Positions 55,009 through 62,792 of a DNA stretch of 64,000 bases are shown piece after piece. This DNA is from Hanstruepera flava. GTDB lineage: Bacteria > Bacteroidota > Bacteroidia > Flavobacteriales > Flavobacteriaceae. Where the stretch lies: assembly GCF_023634025.1 (NCBI RefSeq), contig NZ_JALJCW010000001.1, positions 1,277,501 through 1,341,500 on the forward strand, read 5' to 3'. Within the stretch, counting starts at the first letter, position 1. Every line of letters begins with the position of its first letter. Both the position numbers and the translations under genes were made by a program. The notes below the pieces were generated by a model. That model worked only from the letters and a program-made list of their open reading frames with translations. It was not told the origin of the DNA and made no database searches.

Positions 55009-56055
55009 TTATATCTTTTTCTGACCTACTTTTAAAGGATTTTTACTCAACTGTTTGTTTTCTAACCGGTTATTGTAAAGTTGAATAGCCAAATAGATTG
55101 CTTCTTTAAATGAACTTTCGTTCGCTTCGCCTTTTCCTGCTATTTCGTAAGCTGTACCATGGTCTGGAGATGTGCGAATTTTTGATAAACCAGCAGTGTA
55201 ATTAACCCCTTTACCAAAAGAGAGTGTCTTAAACGGAATTAATCCTTGGTCATGATATGCCGCAATAATAGCATCAAAATTCTTATAATTACCTGAACCA
55301 AAAAAGCTGTCTGCTGCATAAGGGCCATATACCAATTTACCGTTATCGACTAATGCTTGCAGTGCTGGTCTCAACACCTCATCATCTTCTTTACCAATCA
55401 CACCATTATCGCCAGTATGAGGGTTAATGCCCAAAACTGCAATTTTGGGGCGTCTAACATTGAAATCAGTTTGAAGCGTATTATAAATTGTATTGATTTT
55501 TTTATTAATTAGTTCTTTGGTAATATGGTTAGCTACGTCTTTAACAGGTACATGATCGGTCAATAAACCTACTCTTAAGTTGTTAGAGATCATGAACATT
55601 AAACTATCCCCTTCCAGTTCTTGTGCTAAATAATCTGTGTGGCCTGGAAATTTAAATTTTTCAGATTGTATGTTGTGCTTATTTATTGGAGCAGTAACCA
55701 AAACGTCAATCTCGTTAGACTTTAAAGCTTTGGTTGCGCTTTTAAAAGACTTAATGGCGAGCTCACCTATTTTAACATCCTCTTCGCCAAAATTAATTTC
55801 AACACGTTCTTGCCAAACATTAAATACGTTGATTTTGCCATGAATAACTTCACTTAACTTATTGATGCCGTTGAAGGTCACATCAAACTTAAAATGGTTT
55901 TTTAAAAACGATATCGTTTTTACTGATGCAAATATAACAGGCGTGAAAAACTCTTGTGTTCGATTATCTTCTAAAGTTTTTAAAATTATCTCGCCACCAA
56001 TGCCATTTAAATCACCTATTGATATTCCTACAATAACATTTTCGTCTTTCTTCAT
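55009..56055 (-). CDS. pdxA: 4-hydroxythreonine-4-phosphate dehydrogenase
   Basis: PdxA oxidises 4-phosphohydroxy-L-threonine in pyridoxal 5'-phosphate synthesis. The 348-residue protein has the family opening VGISIGDLNGIGGEIILKTL, metal-binding His in FPGHTDYLAQ, GLLTDHVPVKDV and IAAYHDQGLIPFK, and the substrate loop ILGINPHTGDNGVIG. Standard length. It is divergent from ribE with overlapping promoters. Confidence 0.95.
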   Translation of the reverse strand: MKKDENVIVGISIGDLNGIGGEIILKTLEDNRTQEFFTPVIFASVKTISFLKNHFKFDVTFNGINKLSEVIHGKINVFNVWQERVEINFGEEDVKIGELAIKSFKSATKALKSNEIDVLVTAPINKHNIQSEKFKFPGHTDYLAQELEGDSLMFMISNNLRVGLLTDHVPVKDVANHITKELINKKINTIYNTLQTDFNVRRPKIAVLGINPHTGDNGVIGKEDDEVLRPALQALVDNGKLVYGPYAADSFFGSGNYKNFDAIIAAYHDQGLIPFKTLSFGKGVNYTAGLSKIRTSPDHGTAYEIAGKGEANESSFKEAIYLAIQLYNNRLENKQLSKNPLKVGQKKI

Positions 56056-56076
56056 TTAGATTGCAACTTAAGTTTG

Positions 56077-56084
56077 TAATTTTG
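56077..56084 (+). promoter_or_regulatory. -7 box for ribE
   Basis: TAATTTTG matches TAnnTTTG with TTTA 18 bases upstream, about 30 bases before the ribE ATG. It lies 5 bases from the opposing pdxA box. Confidence 0.55.
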
Positions 56085-56089
56085 TTTCG

Positions 56090-56097
56090 CAAATTTA
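56090..56097 (-). promoter_or_regulatory. -7 box for pdxA
   Basis: The minus strand reads TAAATTTG, an exact TAnnTTTG match 34 bases upstream of the pdxA start, and within the ribE leader. Confidence 0.5.
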
Positions 56098-56115
56098 ACT
56101 AAATAATCCTAACAG

Positions 56116-56706
56116 ATGTTTACAGGAATTATTGAAACTATTGGAAAAGTAAAAGAATTGGCTCAAGACCAATCAAATGTTCACTTAACTATTGAGTCAG
56201 ATATTACTCCTGAACTTAAAATTGACCAAAGCGTTGCCCATAACGGTGTGTGCTTAACAGTTGTTTCTATTAAAGATAAACTATATACTGTTACGGCAAT
56301 TGAAGAAACTTTAGCCAAAACAAACTTAAATAGCCTTGTTATTGGCGACTCAATTAATTTAGAGCGCGCCATGAAATTAGGCGATAGGTTAGATGGACAT
56401 ATTGTTCAAGGGCATGTAGACCAAACTGCTATTTGCGAGGGAATTGAGTCGTCTAATGGTAGTTGGGTTTTTACGTTTTCTTACGATGAAACCCTTCACA
56501 ACATTACTATAGAAAAAGGGTCTATTACCGTTAACGGAGTAAGTCTTACTGTTGTAAATTCAAAAGCCAGTACATTTAGTGTTGCTATTGTTCCTTATAC
56601 TTATGAGCACACTACATTTAAACACTTAAAAATTGGCAGTATTGTAAATCTAGAATTTGATGTTGTGGGTAAATATGTAAAAAAGCTATTTGAGCTTAAT
56701 AAATAA
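56116..56706 (+). CDS. ribE: Riboflavin synthase, alpha subunit
   Basis: Riboflavin synthase joins two 6,7-dimethyl-8-ribityllumazine molecules to give riboflavin. The 196-residue protein shows the two homologous lumazine-binding barrels: MFTGIIETIGKV with SVAHNGVCLTVV in the first, and LDGHIVQGHVD with KGSITVNGVSLTVV in the second. Length is standard. It is divergent from pdxA, so two cofactor pathways share a promoter region. No FMN riboswitch fits in the short leader. Confidence 0.95.
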   Translation: MFTGIIETIGKVKELAQDQSNVHLTIESDITPELKIDQSVAHNGVCLTVVSIKDKLYTVTAIEETLAKTNLNSLVIGDSINLERAMKLGDRLDGHIVQGHVDQTAICEGIESSNGSWVFTFSYDETLHNITIEKGSITVNGVSLTVVNSKASTFSVAIVPYTYEHTTFKHLKIGSIVNLEFDVVGKYVKKLFELNK

Positions 56707-56714
56707 AATTGCAC

Positions 56715-56906
56715 TTATTTTGCTTTTAAGAACCTAAAAGCACCATAAAACAATCCTAAAATTAAAGTAAATATAACGCCTCCATCAATAGGCAATCCTG
56801 GTGGTGGTGGTGGTTGCGGTGGTGGTGGTCCAGTTTGAGCAACGCAAACAAAGCTTATTAGCAAAAATAAGATTGAGGCAAATATTTTTTTGTTTTGCAT
56901 TTTCAT
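56715..56906 (-). CDS. Minimal PID-CTERM-like secreted peptide
   Basis: A peptide of about 63 residues (62 or fewer if the ATG at 56900 is used). It has a signal peptide (KIFASILFLLISFVCVAQ), a proline-rich linker (GPPPPQPPPPPG) and a C-terminal PIDGGVIFTLILGLFYGAFR with basic end, a pattern I recognise as the PID-CTERM sorting signal of Bacteroidota. There is almost no cargo between signal and sorting sequence. Upstream in-frame starts would add a second charged leader and are rejected. Function unknown. It converges on ribE. Confidence 0.7.
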   Translation of the reverse strand: MKMQNKKIFASILFLLISFVCVAQTGPPPPQPPPPPGLPIDGGVIFTLILGLFYGAFRFLKAK

Positions 56907-57150
56907 TGGTCGGTAAATGTATAAAAAAAAGCGACTTAACAAAACAAAAACATTATCTTATGCCTTTTAAGTGTAAAAAACATCGATTAAATACATCTTT
57001 GTTAGTAAATTCGCTATTAATACTATTCGATTTCAAATATATATTTTTTTTAAATATTATTACCCGTTTAGGTTTTAAATAATTGTAATCATGACCTTTA
57101 TAAAACTGTAAAAGGATTAATAAATTGTCAAGGTATACCCAAAAAACATA

Positions 57151-57185
57151 AAAAGCCTCACAAACTTGACGTTTATAAGGCTTTT
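57151..57185 (-). terminator. Terminator of tRNA-Met
   Basis: AAAAGCCT (57151-57158) and AGGCTTTT (57178-57185) form a stem just beyond the 3' end of the minus-strand tRNA, with Ts after it. The 284 bases between the PID-CTERM gene and the tRNA hold no other supported feature. Confidence 0.65.
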
Positions 57186-57190
57186 AAAAG

Positions 57191-57264
57191 TGGTCCCACC
57201 TGGGCTCGAACCAGGGACTTTCTGATTATGAGTCAGATACTCTAACCAACTGAGTTATAGGACC
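57191..57264 (-). tRNA. tRNA-Met (anticodon CAT)
   Basis: On the minus strand GGTCCTA pairs with TGGGACC (one G-T). The D-arm has AACTCAGTTGGTTAGAG, the anticodon arm is TCTGA-CTCATAA-TCAGA with anticodon CAT, and the T-arm has CTGGTTCGAGCCCAG. The anticodon could also be lysidine-modified tRNA-Ile2, but the sequence looks like elongator Met. CCA is not fully encoded. 74 bases. Confidence 0.88.
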
Positions 57265-57341
57265 TATTAGCTGATTACTAATGCACTCTTGCTTAAAGAG
57301 TGTGCAATATTACTACATATTTTAAAACTCTACAAGAATTT

Positions 57342-57746
57342 TTATTCCTTTATATCTTGGCATAACTCAATTAAAACACCATTAGTTGATTTTGGGTGCA
57401 AAAACGCAACCAACTTGTTATCTGCTCCTTGTTTCGGAGTTTTGTTAAGTACAATAAATCCTTCGTTTTCCAATCTTTTAATTTCTAACTCAATGTCATT
57501 AACATCAAAGGCTATATGATGAATGCCCTCTCCTCGTTTTTCTATAAATTTAGAAATTGGACTATCCGGATTAGTGCCTTCTAAAAGTTCAATTTTGTTT
57601 TCACCAACCTTAAAAAAAGACGTGTTTACGCCTTCGCTTACTACTTCTTCTATTTTATAGTGCGGCTCTCCAAACAATTTCTTGAATAAATCATTAGATT
57701 CTTTCAAGCTTTTAACCGCTATACCAATATGCTCAATCTTATTCAT
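57342..57746 (-). CDS. mce: Methylmalonyl-CoA epimerase
   Basis: The epimerase interconverts the R and S forms of methylmalonyl-CoA in propionate metabolism. The 134-residue glyoxalase/VOC-fold protein has metal ligands in IEHIGIAVKSL (His), NKIELLEG (Glu), GIHHIAFDVND (His) and GVLIELCQ (Glu). Length is standard. It is divergent from rbfA. Confidence 0.93.
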   Translation of the reverse strand: MNKIEHIGIAVKSLKESNDLFKKLFGEPHYKIEEVVSEGVNTSFFKVGENKIELLEGTNPDSPISKFIEKRGEGIHHIAFDVNDIELEIKRLENEGFIVLNKTPKQGADNKLVAFLHPKSTNGVLIELCQDIKE

Positions 57747-57801
57747 GATAAGTAAGTTACGAATTTTGATTGCAAAAGTAAGATAATCTTTAAATATCCG
57801 T

Positions 57802-57809
57802 TATTTTTG
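57802..57809 (+). promoter_or_regulatory. -7 box of rbfA, possibly leaderless
   Basis: TATTTTTG matches TAnnTTTG; the ATG of rbfA comes four bases later, the same spacing as at 44797. No -33 element is clear. Confidence 0.45.
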
Positions 57810-57813
57810 CATC

Positions 57814-58209
57814 ATGGAAGAAAGTCAAAGACAAAAGAAAATAGCATCAGTCTTACAACGCGACCTTGTAGATATTTTACAAAAAGCTGCCACGCAAGGC
57901 GGTATGCATGGTGTTCTTATATCGGTTTCTAAAGTAAAAGTTACGGTAGATTTATCTGTAGCAAAAGTTTATCTAAGCATTTTTCCTAACAATAAGGCTC
58001 AAGAGCTTATTGTTGGTATTCGCTCTAATGCACCTTTAATTAGACACGAACTGGCTCAACGCACTAAAAATCAATTAAGACGCATGCCTCATTTAGAGTT
58101 TTTTGTTGACGACTCACTGGAATACATTGACAAAATAGAGCAATCCCTAAAAGGTTCAGACAACCCAATTGATGATCCTGATCTTTTAGATAAACGAAAA
58201 AAATCGTAA
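57814..58209 (+). CDS. rbfA: 30S ribosome-binding factor A
   Basis: RbfA aids maturation of the 30S subunit and 16S rRNA. The 131-residue KH-like protein shows SQRQKKIASVLQRDLVDIL, ISVSKVKVTVDLSVAKVYLS and a C-terminal LRRMPHLEFFVDDSLEYIDKIE. It is the length usual for the family and lies directly upstream of an FtsX-type permease, whose TTG start follows its stop codon with no gap. Confidence 0.95.
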   Translation: MEESQRQKKIASVLQRDLVDILQKAATQGGMHGVLISVSKVKVTVDLSVAKVYLSIFPNNKAQELIVGIRSNAPLIRHELAQRTKNQLRRMPHLEFFVDDSLEYIDKIEQSLKGSDNPIDDPDLLDKRKKS

Positions 58210-59415
58210 TTGAATTTCTCTTTATATATAGCCAAACGTTATTTGCTTTCAAAAAGCAGTAACAATGCTATAAACTTTATTACACTTATAACGGCTTTTA
58301 GTGTTATTATTGGTGCGTTATCTTTATTTGTTGTATTATCTGGATTTGCTGGGCTAAAAGATTTCACATTACAATTTACCTCTTTAATTGACCCAGATCT
58401 TAAGGCGGAATCTGCTGCCGGCAAATCATTTAGTCTTTCTGAAACTGAAATTAAAGGCTTAAATGACATTCCCGAAATAGTTTCGTTTTCAAAAATTGTG
58501 GAAGAGCGCGTATTTATATCTTTTGATGGTAAAAGTTATCCTAATGCGTTTATAAAAGGTGTTGATTCTAATTACGAAAAAGTTACACGAATAGATTCTG
58601 TAGTTCCTATTGGAAGTTGGTTATCCTCCCAGACCAATCAAATTGTTACGGGTTGGGGAATTGCCAATAGATTATCTGTTGGTGTTTTAGATTATGGCAA
58701 AACAGTAGATTTATACATCCCAAAACCTGGTAAGGGGCAGATTACTGATATAAAAAAAGCCTTCAATTCTGTGAATGCTGTAAATGTTGGCATTTTTGAT
58801 GTAAACGAGACTCTAAATGACAAATATATTTACGCACCTATTGAAATGGCTCAACATTTAGTGAACTATGATAGTAATCAAATTTCAGCAATTGAATTCA
58901 AGCTGGTTCCAGATGCCGATGAAAATCAAACCCGTGAAGCTATACAAAATGTTCTTGGCGATGCTGTTGTTTTAAAAAATAAATCAGAACTTAATGATGC
59001 GCTTCATAAAATGCTAAACACTGAAAATTTAGCCGTTTATTTAATATTCACCCTAATTCTAATCATTGCGCTTTTTAACCTTGTGGGTTCAATTATTATG
59101 ATGATACTAGACAAGAAAAAAACACTACACACTTTATTTAATCTGGGAGCAACTATTAAGGACATTAAAAAGATTTTCTTCCTTCAAGGTAGTTTAATGA
59201 CCTTGATTGGCGGATCTATTGGGTTATTAATTGCACTGTTATTGGTTTGGTTACAAAAAACCTTTGGGTTTATCATGCTTACCCAATCTTTACCCTATCC
59301 TGTTTCTATTAAACTGGAAAATATTATTATTGTGTTTATAACTATAAGCGTTTTAGGGATAGCCGCTTCAAAAATTGCTTCGTCAAGAATTACTAAAAAC
59401 CTAGTTTCTAATTAG
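58210..59415 (+). CDS. FtsX/LolCE-type ABC transporter permease
   Basis: A 401-residue permease of the MacB/LolC-E/FtsX family. It has one N-terminal transmembrane helix (AINFITLITAFSVIIGALSL), a large periplasmic domain and three C-terminal helices (about 275-300, 325-350, 365-390). LolC/E-like proteins pull lipoproteins from the inner membrane, and similarity to that group is plausible. The start codon is TTG right after the rbfA stop; the first in-frame ATG falls deep in the protein, so TTG is accepted. The ATPase partner is not adjacent. Confidence 0.88.
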   Translation: MNFSLYIAKRYLLSKSSNNAINFITLITAFSVIIGALSLFVVLSGFAGLKDFTLQFTSLIDPDLKAESAAGKSFSLSETEIKGLNDIPEIVSFSKIVEERVFISFDGKSYPNAFIKGVDSNYEKVTRIDSVVPIGSWLSSQTNQIVTGWGIANRLSVGVLDYGKTVDLYIPKPGKGQITDIKKAFNSVNAVNVGIFDVNETLNDKYIYAPIEMAQHLVNYDSNQISAIEFKLVPDADENQTREAIQNVLGDAVVLKNKSELNDALHKMLNTENLAVYLIFTLILIIALFNLVGSIIMMILDKKKTLHTLFNLGATIKDIKKIFFLQGSLMTLIGGSIGLLIALLLVWLQKTFGFIMLTQSLPYPVSIKLENIIIVFITISVLGIAASKIASSRITKNLVSN

Positions 59416-60404
59416 GCAAATTGGTAATCGGAAAATTTTTCTAGAACATCATCAAAAGCCTTAAAGACATCTTTTGAATCATCACTAGTTACCATACGCA
59501 TTCTATATTCCTTAAAATTTGGAATGCCTTTAAAATAATTGGTATAATGACGCCGCGTTTCAAAAACCCCTAACTTCTCCCCTTTCCAATCTATTGCCAT
59601 TTGTAAATGACGCCTAGCTGCATCAACACGTTCTGTTAACGAAATTGGTGCAAGATGCTCTCCGGTTTTAAAATAATGTTTCACTTGCTTAAAAAACCAC
59701 GGATTTCCAATTGTTGCCCTGCCTATCATACATCCGTCTAATCCATAGCTGTCGCGCATTTCCATAGCACGTTCTGGCGAATCCACATCACCATTCCCAA
59801 AAACCGGAATATGCATTCTAGGATTGTTTTTTACTTCGGCTATGGGTTTCCAGTCTGCACTCCCTTTATACATTTGGGCACGTGTGCGACCATGAATAGA
59901 AATGGCTTTACAGCCTACGTCTTGTAAACGTTCGGCAACCTCAACAATTTTTATGGAATCGTGATCCCAACCCAAACGTGTTTTAACAGTAACTGGTAAA
60001 TTCGTTCGTTTAACCATTTCGGCCGTTAAGCTTTCCATTAAGCAAATGTCTTTTAGAATACCTGCTCCAGCACCTTTGCTTACTACCTTTTTAACAGGAC
60101 AACCAAAGTTGATATCAATAATATCGGGATTAGACTTTTCTACAATATCGATAGTTTGTAGCATACTGTCTAGGTTTGCACCAAAAATCTGAATGCCCAC
60201 AGGCCTTTCTTTCTCATAAATATCCAACTTCATAACGCTTTTTGCTGCATTACGAATGAGTCCTTCGCTAGAAACAAATTCAGTGTAAACGACATCAGCA
60301 CCTTGTTCTTTACACAAAGCGCGAAAAGGCGGATCGCTTACGTCTTCCATAGGTGCTAACAGCAATGGAAAATCAGGAAGTTCTATGTCGCCTATTTTTA
60401 CCAA
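59412..60404 (-). CDS. dusB: tRNA-dihydrouridine synthase
   Basis: A flavin enzyme that reduces uridine to dihydrouridine in the tRNA D-loop. The 330-residue TIM barrel has LAPMEDVSDPPFRALC, catalytic Cys102 in INFGCPVKKVVSKGAGAG, KTRLGWDHDS and ISIHGRTRAQMYKGSADW. The group is closest to DusB by motif. The start is TTG at 60404, immediately after the M28 peptidase stop (TAATTG). Its end overlaps the permease by 4 bases. Confidence 0.93.
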   Translation of the reverse strand: MVKIGDIELPDFPLLLAPMEDVSDPPFRALCKEQGADVVYTEFVSSEGLIRNAAKSVMKLDIYEKERPVGIQIFGANLDSMLQTIDIVEKSNPDIIDINFGCPVKKVVSKGAGAGILKDICLMESLTAEMVKRTNLPVTVKTRLGWDHDSIKIVEVAERLQDVGCKAISIHGRTRAQMYKGSADWKPIAEVKNNPRMHIPVFGNGDVDSPERAMEMRDSYGLDGCMIGRATIGNPWFFKQVKHYFKTGEHLAPISLTERVDAARRHLQMAIDWKGEKLGVFETRRHYTNYFKGIPNFKEYRMRMVTSDDSKDVFKAFDDVLEKFSDYQFA

Positions 60405-61631
60405 TTATTTAAAAATTAAATTAAAGTCCAAAGTGTCTTTTTTACGCTCAACACGAACTACTGTAGAATCTCCAGGCTCAAAAACCGACAATGCACGCAT
60501 ATAACTCATCATATCTACAATTGCGCTATCACCAAGTTGAACAACAACATCTCCCTTTAAAAGTCCTGCTGCTTGAGCTGGTTTATCCTCACTAACACCA
60601 TCAATACGCATTCCTGTACCATCGTATAAATAATCTGGAACCACACCTAGACCAACCTTAAAGCGAGGTGTTTCTTCACTTTCATTTTTTGTTTTTCTAA
60701 AAGCTAGTTTGCCGTTATTGTTTAAATCGGATATAATTTCAAAAATATATCCAGAAATAATATCCATACCTTTATAATTCAACTTATCAAGGTCATCACC
60801 TGGTTTATGGTAGTCTTCATGCTGACCAGTAAAAAAGTGCAGTACCGGTATATCTGCCAGATAAAATGATGTATGATCGCTTGGGCCTATTCCAGATTCT
60901 TTTTCAATTAATTTAAACCTATCATTGTGAGAGCTTAATGTCTGCTTAAATATAGGTGATGTTCCTGTTCCATAAACAGCCAATGTGCTGTCTTGCTTTA
61001 AGCGTCCAACCATATCCATGTTTATCATATAGCTCACCGCTTTAGTATCAATTGTTGGGTTTTTAACAAAATAGTTTGAGCCTAACAAGCCCATTTCTTC
61101 TCCAGAAAAAGCAACAAATACATAGTTATTTTCTGTATTTACACCCTTAAGTTTTCCTGCCAAATCTAACATAACGGCCACACCACTGGCATTATCGTCA
61201 GCACCATTGTGGATAGCTTTTTCACCTTTATACAAAGAACCTTCTCCGCCATACCCCAAATGGTCATAATGTGCTCCAATAACTACAGTGTTTTGAGCAT
61301 TATTATTAATAAATCCAATAACATTTGTTCCCGTTACTGTGCCGTCTTCAGCTATATTTGTAAAGGCGACTTCGCCATGAGGATCATTTGAGGGCTTAAA
61401 GCTAAAAGCTTGATAATACTTTTCAGTTCCTTTAGGTTCAATTCCCATTTCAGCAAACCGTTTCGCTATATATTCGGCAGCTTTTTGCTCACCTACCGTT
61501 CCTGTTTCACGCCCTTCCAATTTGTCGTCAGCCAAAAACGAAACATCTTCCTGTATTTTGTTTTCATATAAATACTCTTTTTTACAACCCAGTAGCGTTA
61601 TAAAAAGAACCAATAGCGATATTTTCTTCAT
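60405..61631 (-). CDS. M28-family aminopeptidase lipoprotein with PDZ domain
   Basis: A 408-residue zinc aminopeptidase. It starts at the ATG at 61631 with a lipoprotein signal peptide (KKISLLVLFITLLGC; lipobox with Cys17). The M28 domain has zinc motifs GAHYDHLGYGG, HNGADDNASGVAV, AFSGEEMGLLGS and IGPSDHTSF, and a C-terminal PDZ domain (RIDGVSEDKPAQAAGLLKGD). It probably processes peptides in the periplasm. It is directly upstream of dusB with no gap. Confidence 0.92.
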   Translation of the reverse strand: MKKISLLVLFITLLGCKKEYLYENKIQEDVSFLADDKLEGRETGTVGEQKAAEYIAKRFAEMGIEPKGTEKYYQAFSFKPSNDPHGEVAFTNIAEDGTVTGTNVIGFINNNAQNTVVIGAHYDHLGYGGEGSLYKGEKAIHNGADDNASGVAVMLDLAGKLKGVNTENNYVFVAFSGEEMGLLGSNYFVKNPTIDTKAVSYMINMDMVGRLKQDSTLAVYGTGTSPIFKQTLSSHNDRFKLIEKESGIGPSDHTSFYLADIPVLHFFTGQHEDYHKPGDDLDKLNYKGMDIISGYIFEIISDLNNNGKLAFRKTKNESEETPRFKVGLGVVPDYLYDGTGMRIDGVSEDKPAQAAGLLKGDVVVQLGDSAIVDMMSYMRALSVFEPGDSTVVRVERKKDTLDFNLIFK

Positions 61632-61694
61632 GGTAATAATCTTATTTTTGGCGAAATTAAGCAATAATTGGCACATATATCTATTGAAAACCTT

Positions 61695-62792
61695 ATGAAA
61701 AATTATATTTATATCTTAATATTAATCATAACCGTTTCTTGTAAAACTGACAAAAACAAAACTACAGATGCTGATTCTGGTGCTACAAAATGGGTCGATT
61801 CTCTAATTTATCCTGAGGAAACCCATTTCAAATCTATTAAACAGATTACGTTTGGTGGCGATAACGCAGAAGCCTATTGGAGCTTTGATGACAAACAATT
61901 GGTGTTTCAATCGAATAATGAAGGGTGGAATGTTAATTGCGATCAAATGTTTTTGATGAATGTTGGCGAAACTTTTAAAGATAACATGCCTCCAATGATA
62001 AGTACAGGAAAAGGCCGAACAACCTGCGCTTACTTTTTACCAGATAACAAACACATTATTTATGCTTCAACCCATTTAGGTGGTGATGATTGTCCAGAAA
62101 CACCTCTTCGAAAAAACGGTAAATACATATGGCCAATTTATGATACCTACGATATTTTTGTAGCCGATTTAGAAGGTAATATTACAGCCCAACTAACCAA
62201 TGAAAAAGGTTACGATGCTGAACCTACAGTTTCTCCGCAAGGTGATAAAATTGTTTTTACTTCAGATAGAAGTGGCGATTTAGAATTGTACACTATGAAC
62301 CTTGACGGTAGTGATGTGAAACAAATTACTTTCGAGCTTGGCTATGATGGTGGCGCTTTCTTTTCACCAGATGGCACAAAAATTATTTTCAGATCATCTA
62401 GACCTAAAACAGAAGAAGAAATTAAAGAATATAAAGATTTACTGGCTGAAGGCCTTGTTCAGCCTACACAAATGGAACTTTATATTTGTAATGCCGATGG
62501 TAGTGATTTACGCCAGCTTACAGATTTGGGTAATGCTAATTGGAGTCCGTTTTTTCATCCCAGTGGTGAGAAAATTTTATTCTCTTCAAATTTTGAATCA
62601 GAAAGAGGCTTCCCTTTTAATTTGTATTTAATTGATATCGATGGGAAGAATTTAGAACGTGTGACGCATAGCGACACTTTTGATGCCTTTCCAGTATTTT
62701 CAAACGATGGTAAAAAGCTTATTTTCTCATCCAATAGGAATAATGGTGGTGGTCGCGATACCAACTTGTTTATTGCCGAATGGCAAGATTAA
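61695..62792 (+). CDS. TolB-like PD40 beta-propeller lipoprotein
   Basis: A 365-residue probable lipoprotein (KNYIYILILIITVSC; Cys16 or so) with a WD40-like PD40 propeller. Repeats such as PQGDKIVFTSDRSGDLELYT, SPDGTKIIFRSSRP and SNDGKKLIFSSNRN resemble TolB, with DLEGN- and LDGSDVKQIT-type blades. The ATG at 61695 is chosen for its signal peptide. The binding partner is unknown. It converges on the beta-barrel receptor gene with no gap. Confidence 0.85.
   Translation: MKNYIYILILIITVSCKTDKNKTTDADSGATKWVDSLIYPEETHFKSIKQITFGGDNAEAYWSFDDKQLVFQSNNEGWNVNCDQMFLMNVGETFKDNMPPMISTGKGRTTCAYFLPDNKHIIYASTHLGGDDCPETPLRKNGKYIWPIYDTYDIFVADLEGNITAQLTNEKGYDAEPTVSPQGDKIVFTSDRSGDLELYTMNLDGSDVKQITFELGYDGGAFFSPDGTKIIFRSSRPKTEEEIKEYKDLLAEGLVQPTQMELYICNADGSDLRQLTDLGNANWSPFFHPSGEKILFSSNFESERGFPFNLYLIDIDGKNLERVTHSDTFDAFPVFSNDGKKLIFSSNRNNGGGRDTNLFIAEWQD

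Noticed and set aside
56041-56115. FMN riboswitch ahead of ribE
   Set aside because: The leader is too short and none of the conserved FMN-aptamer sequence was seen.
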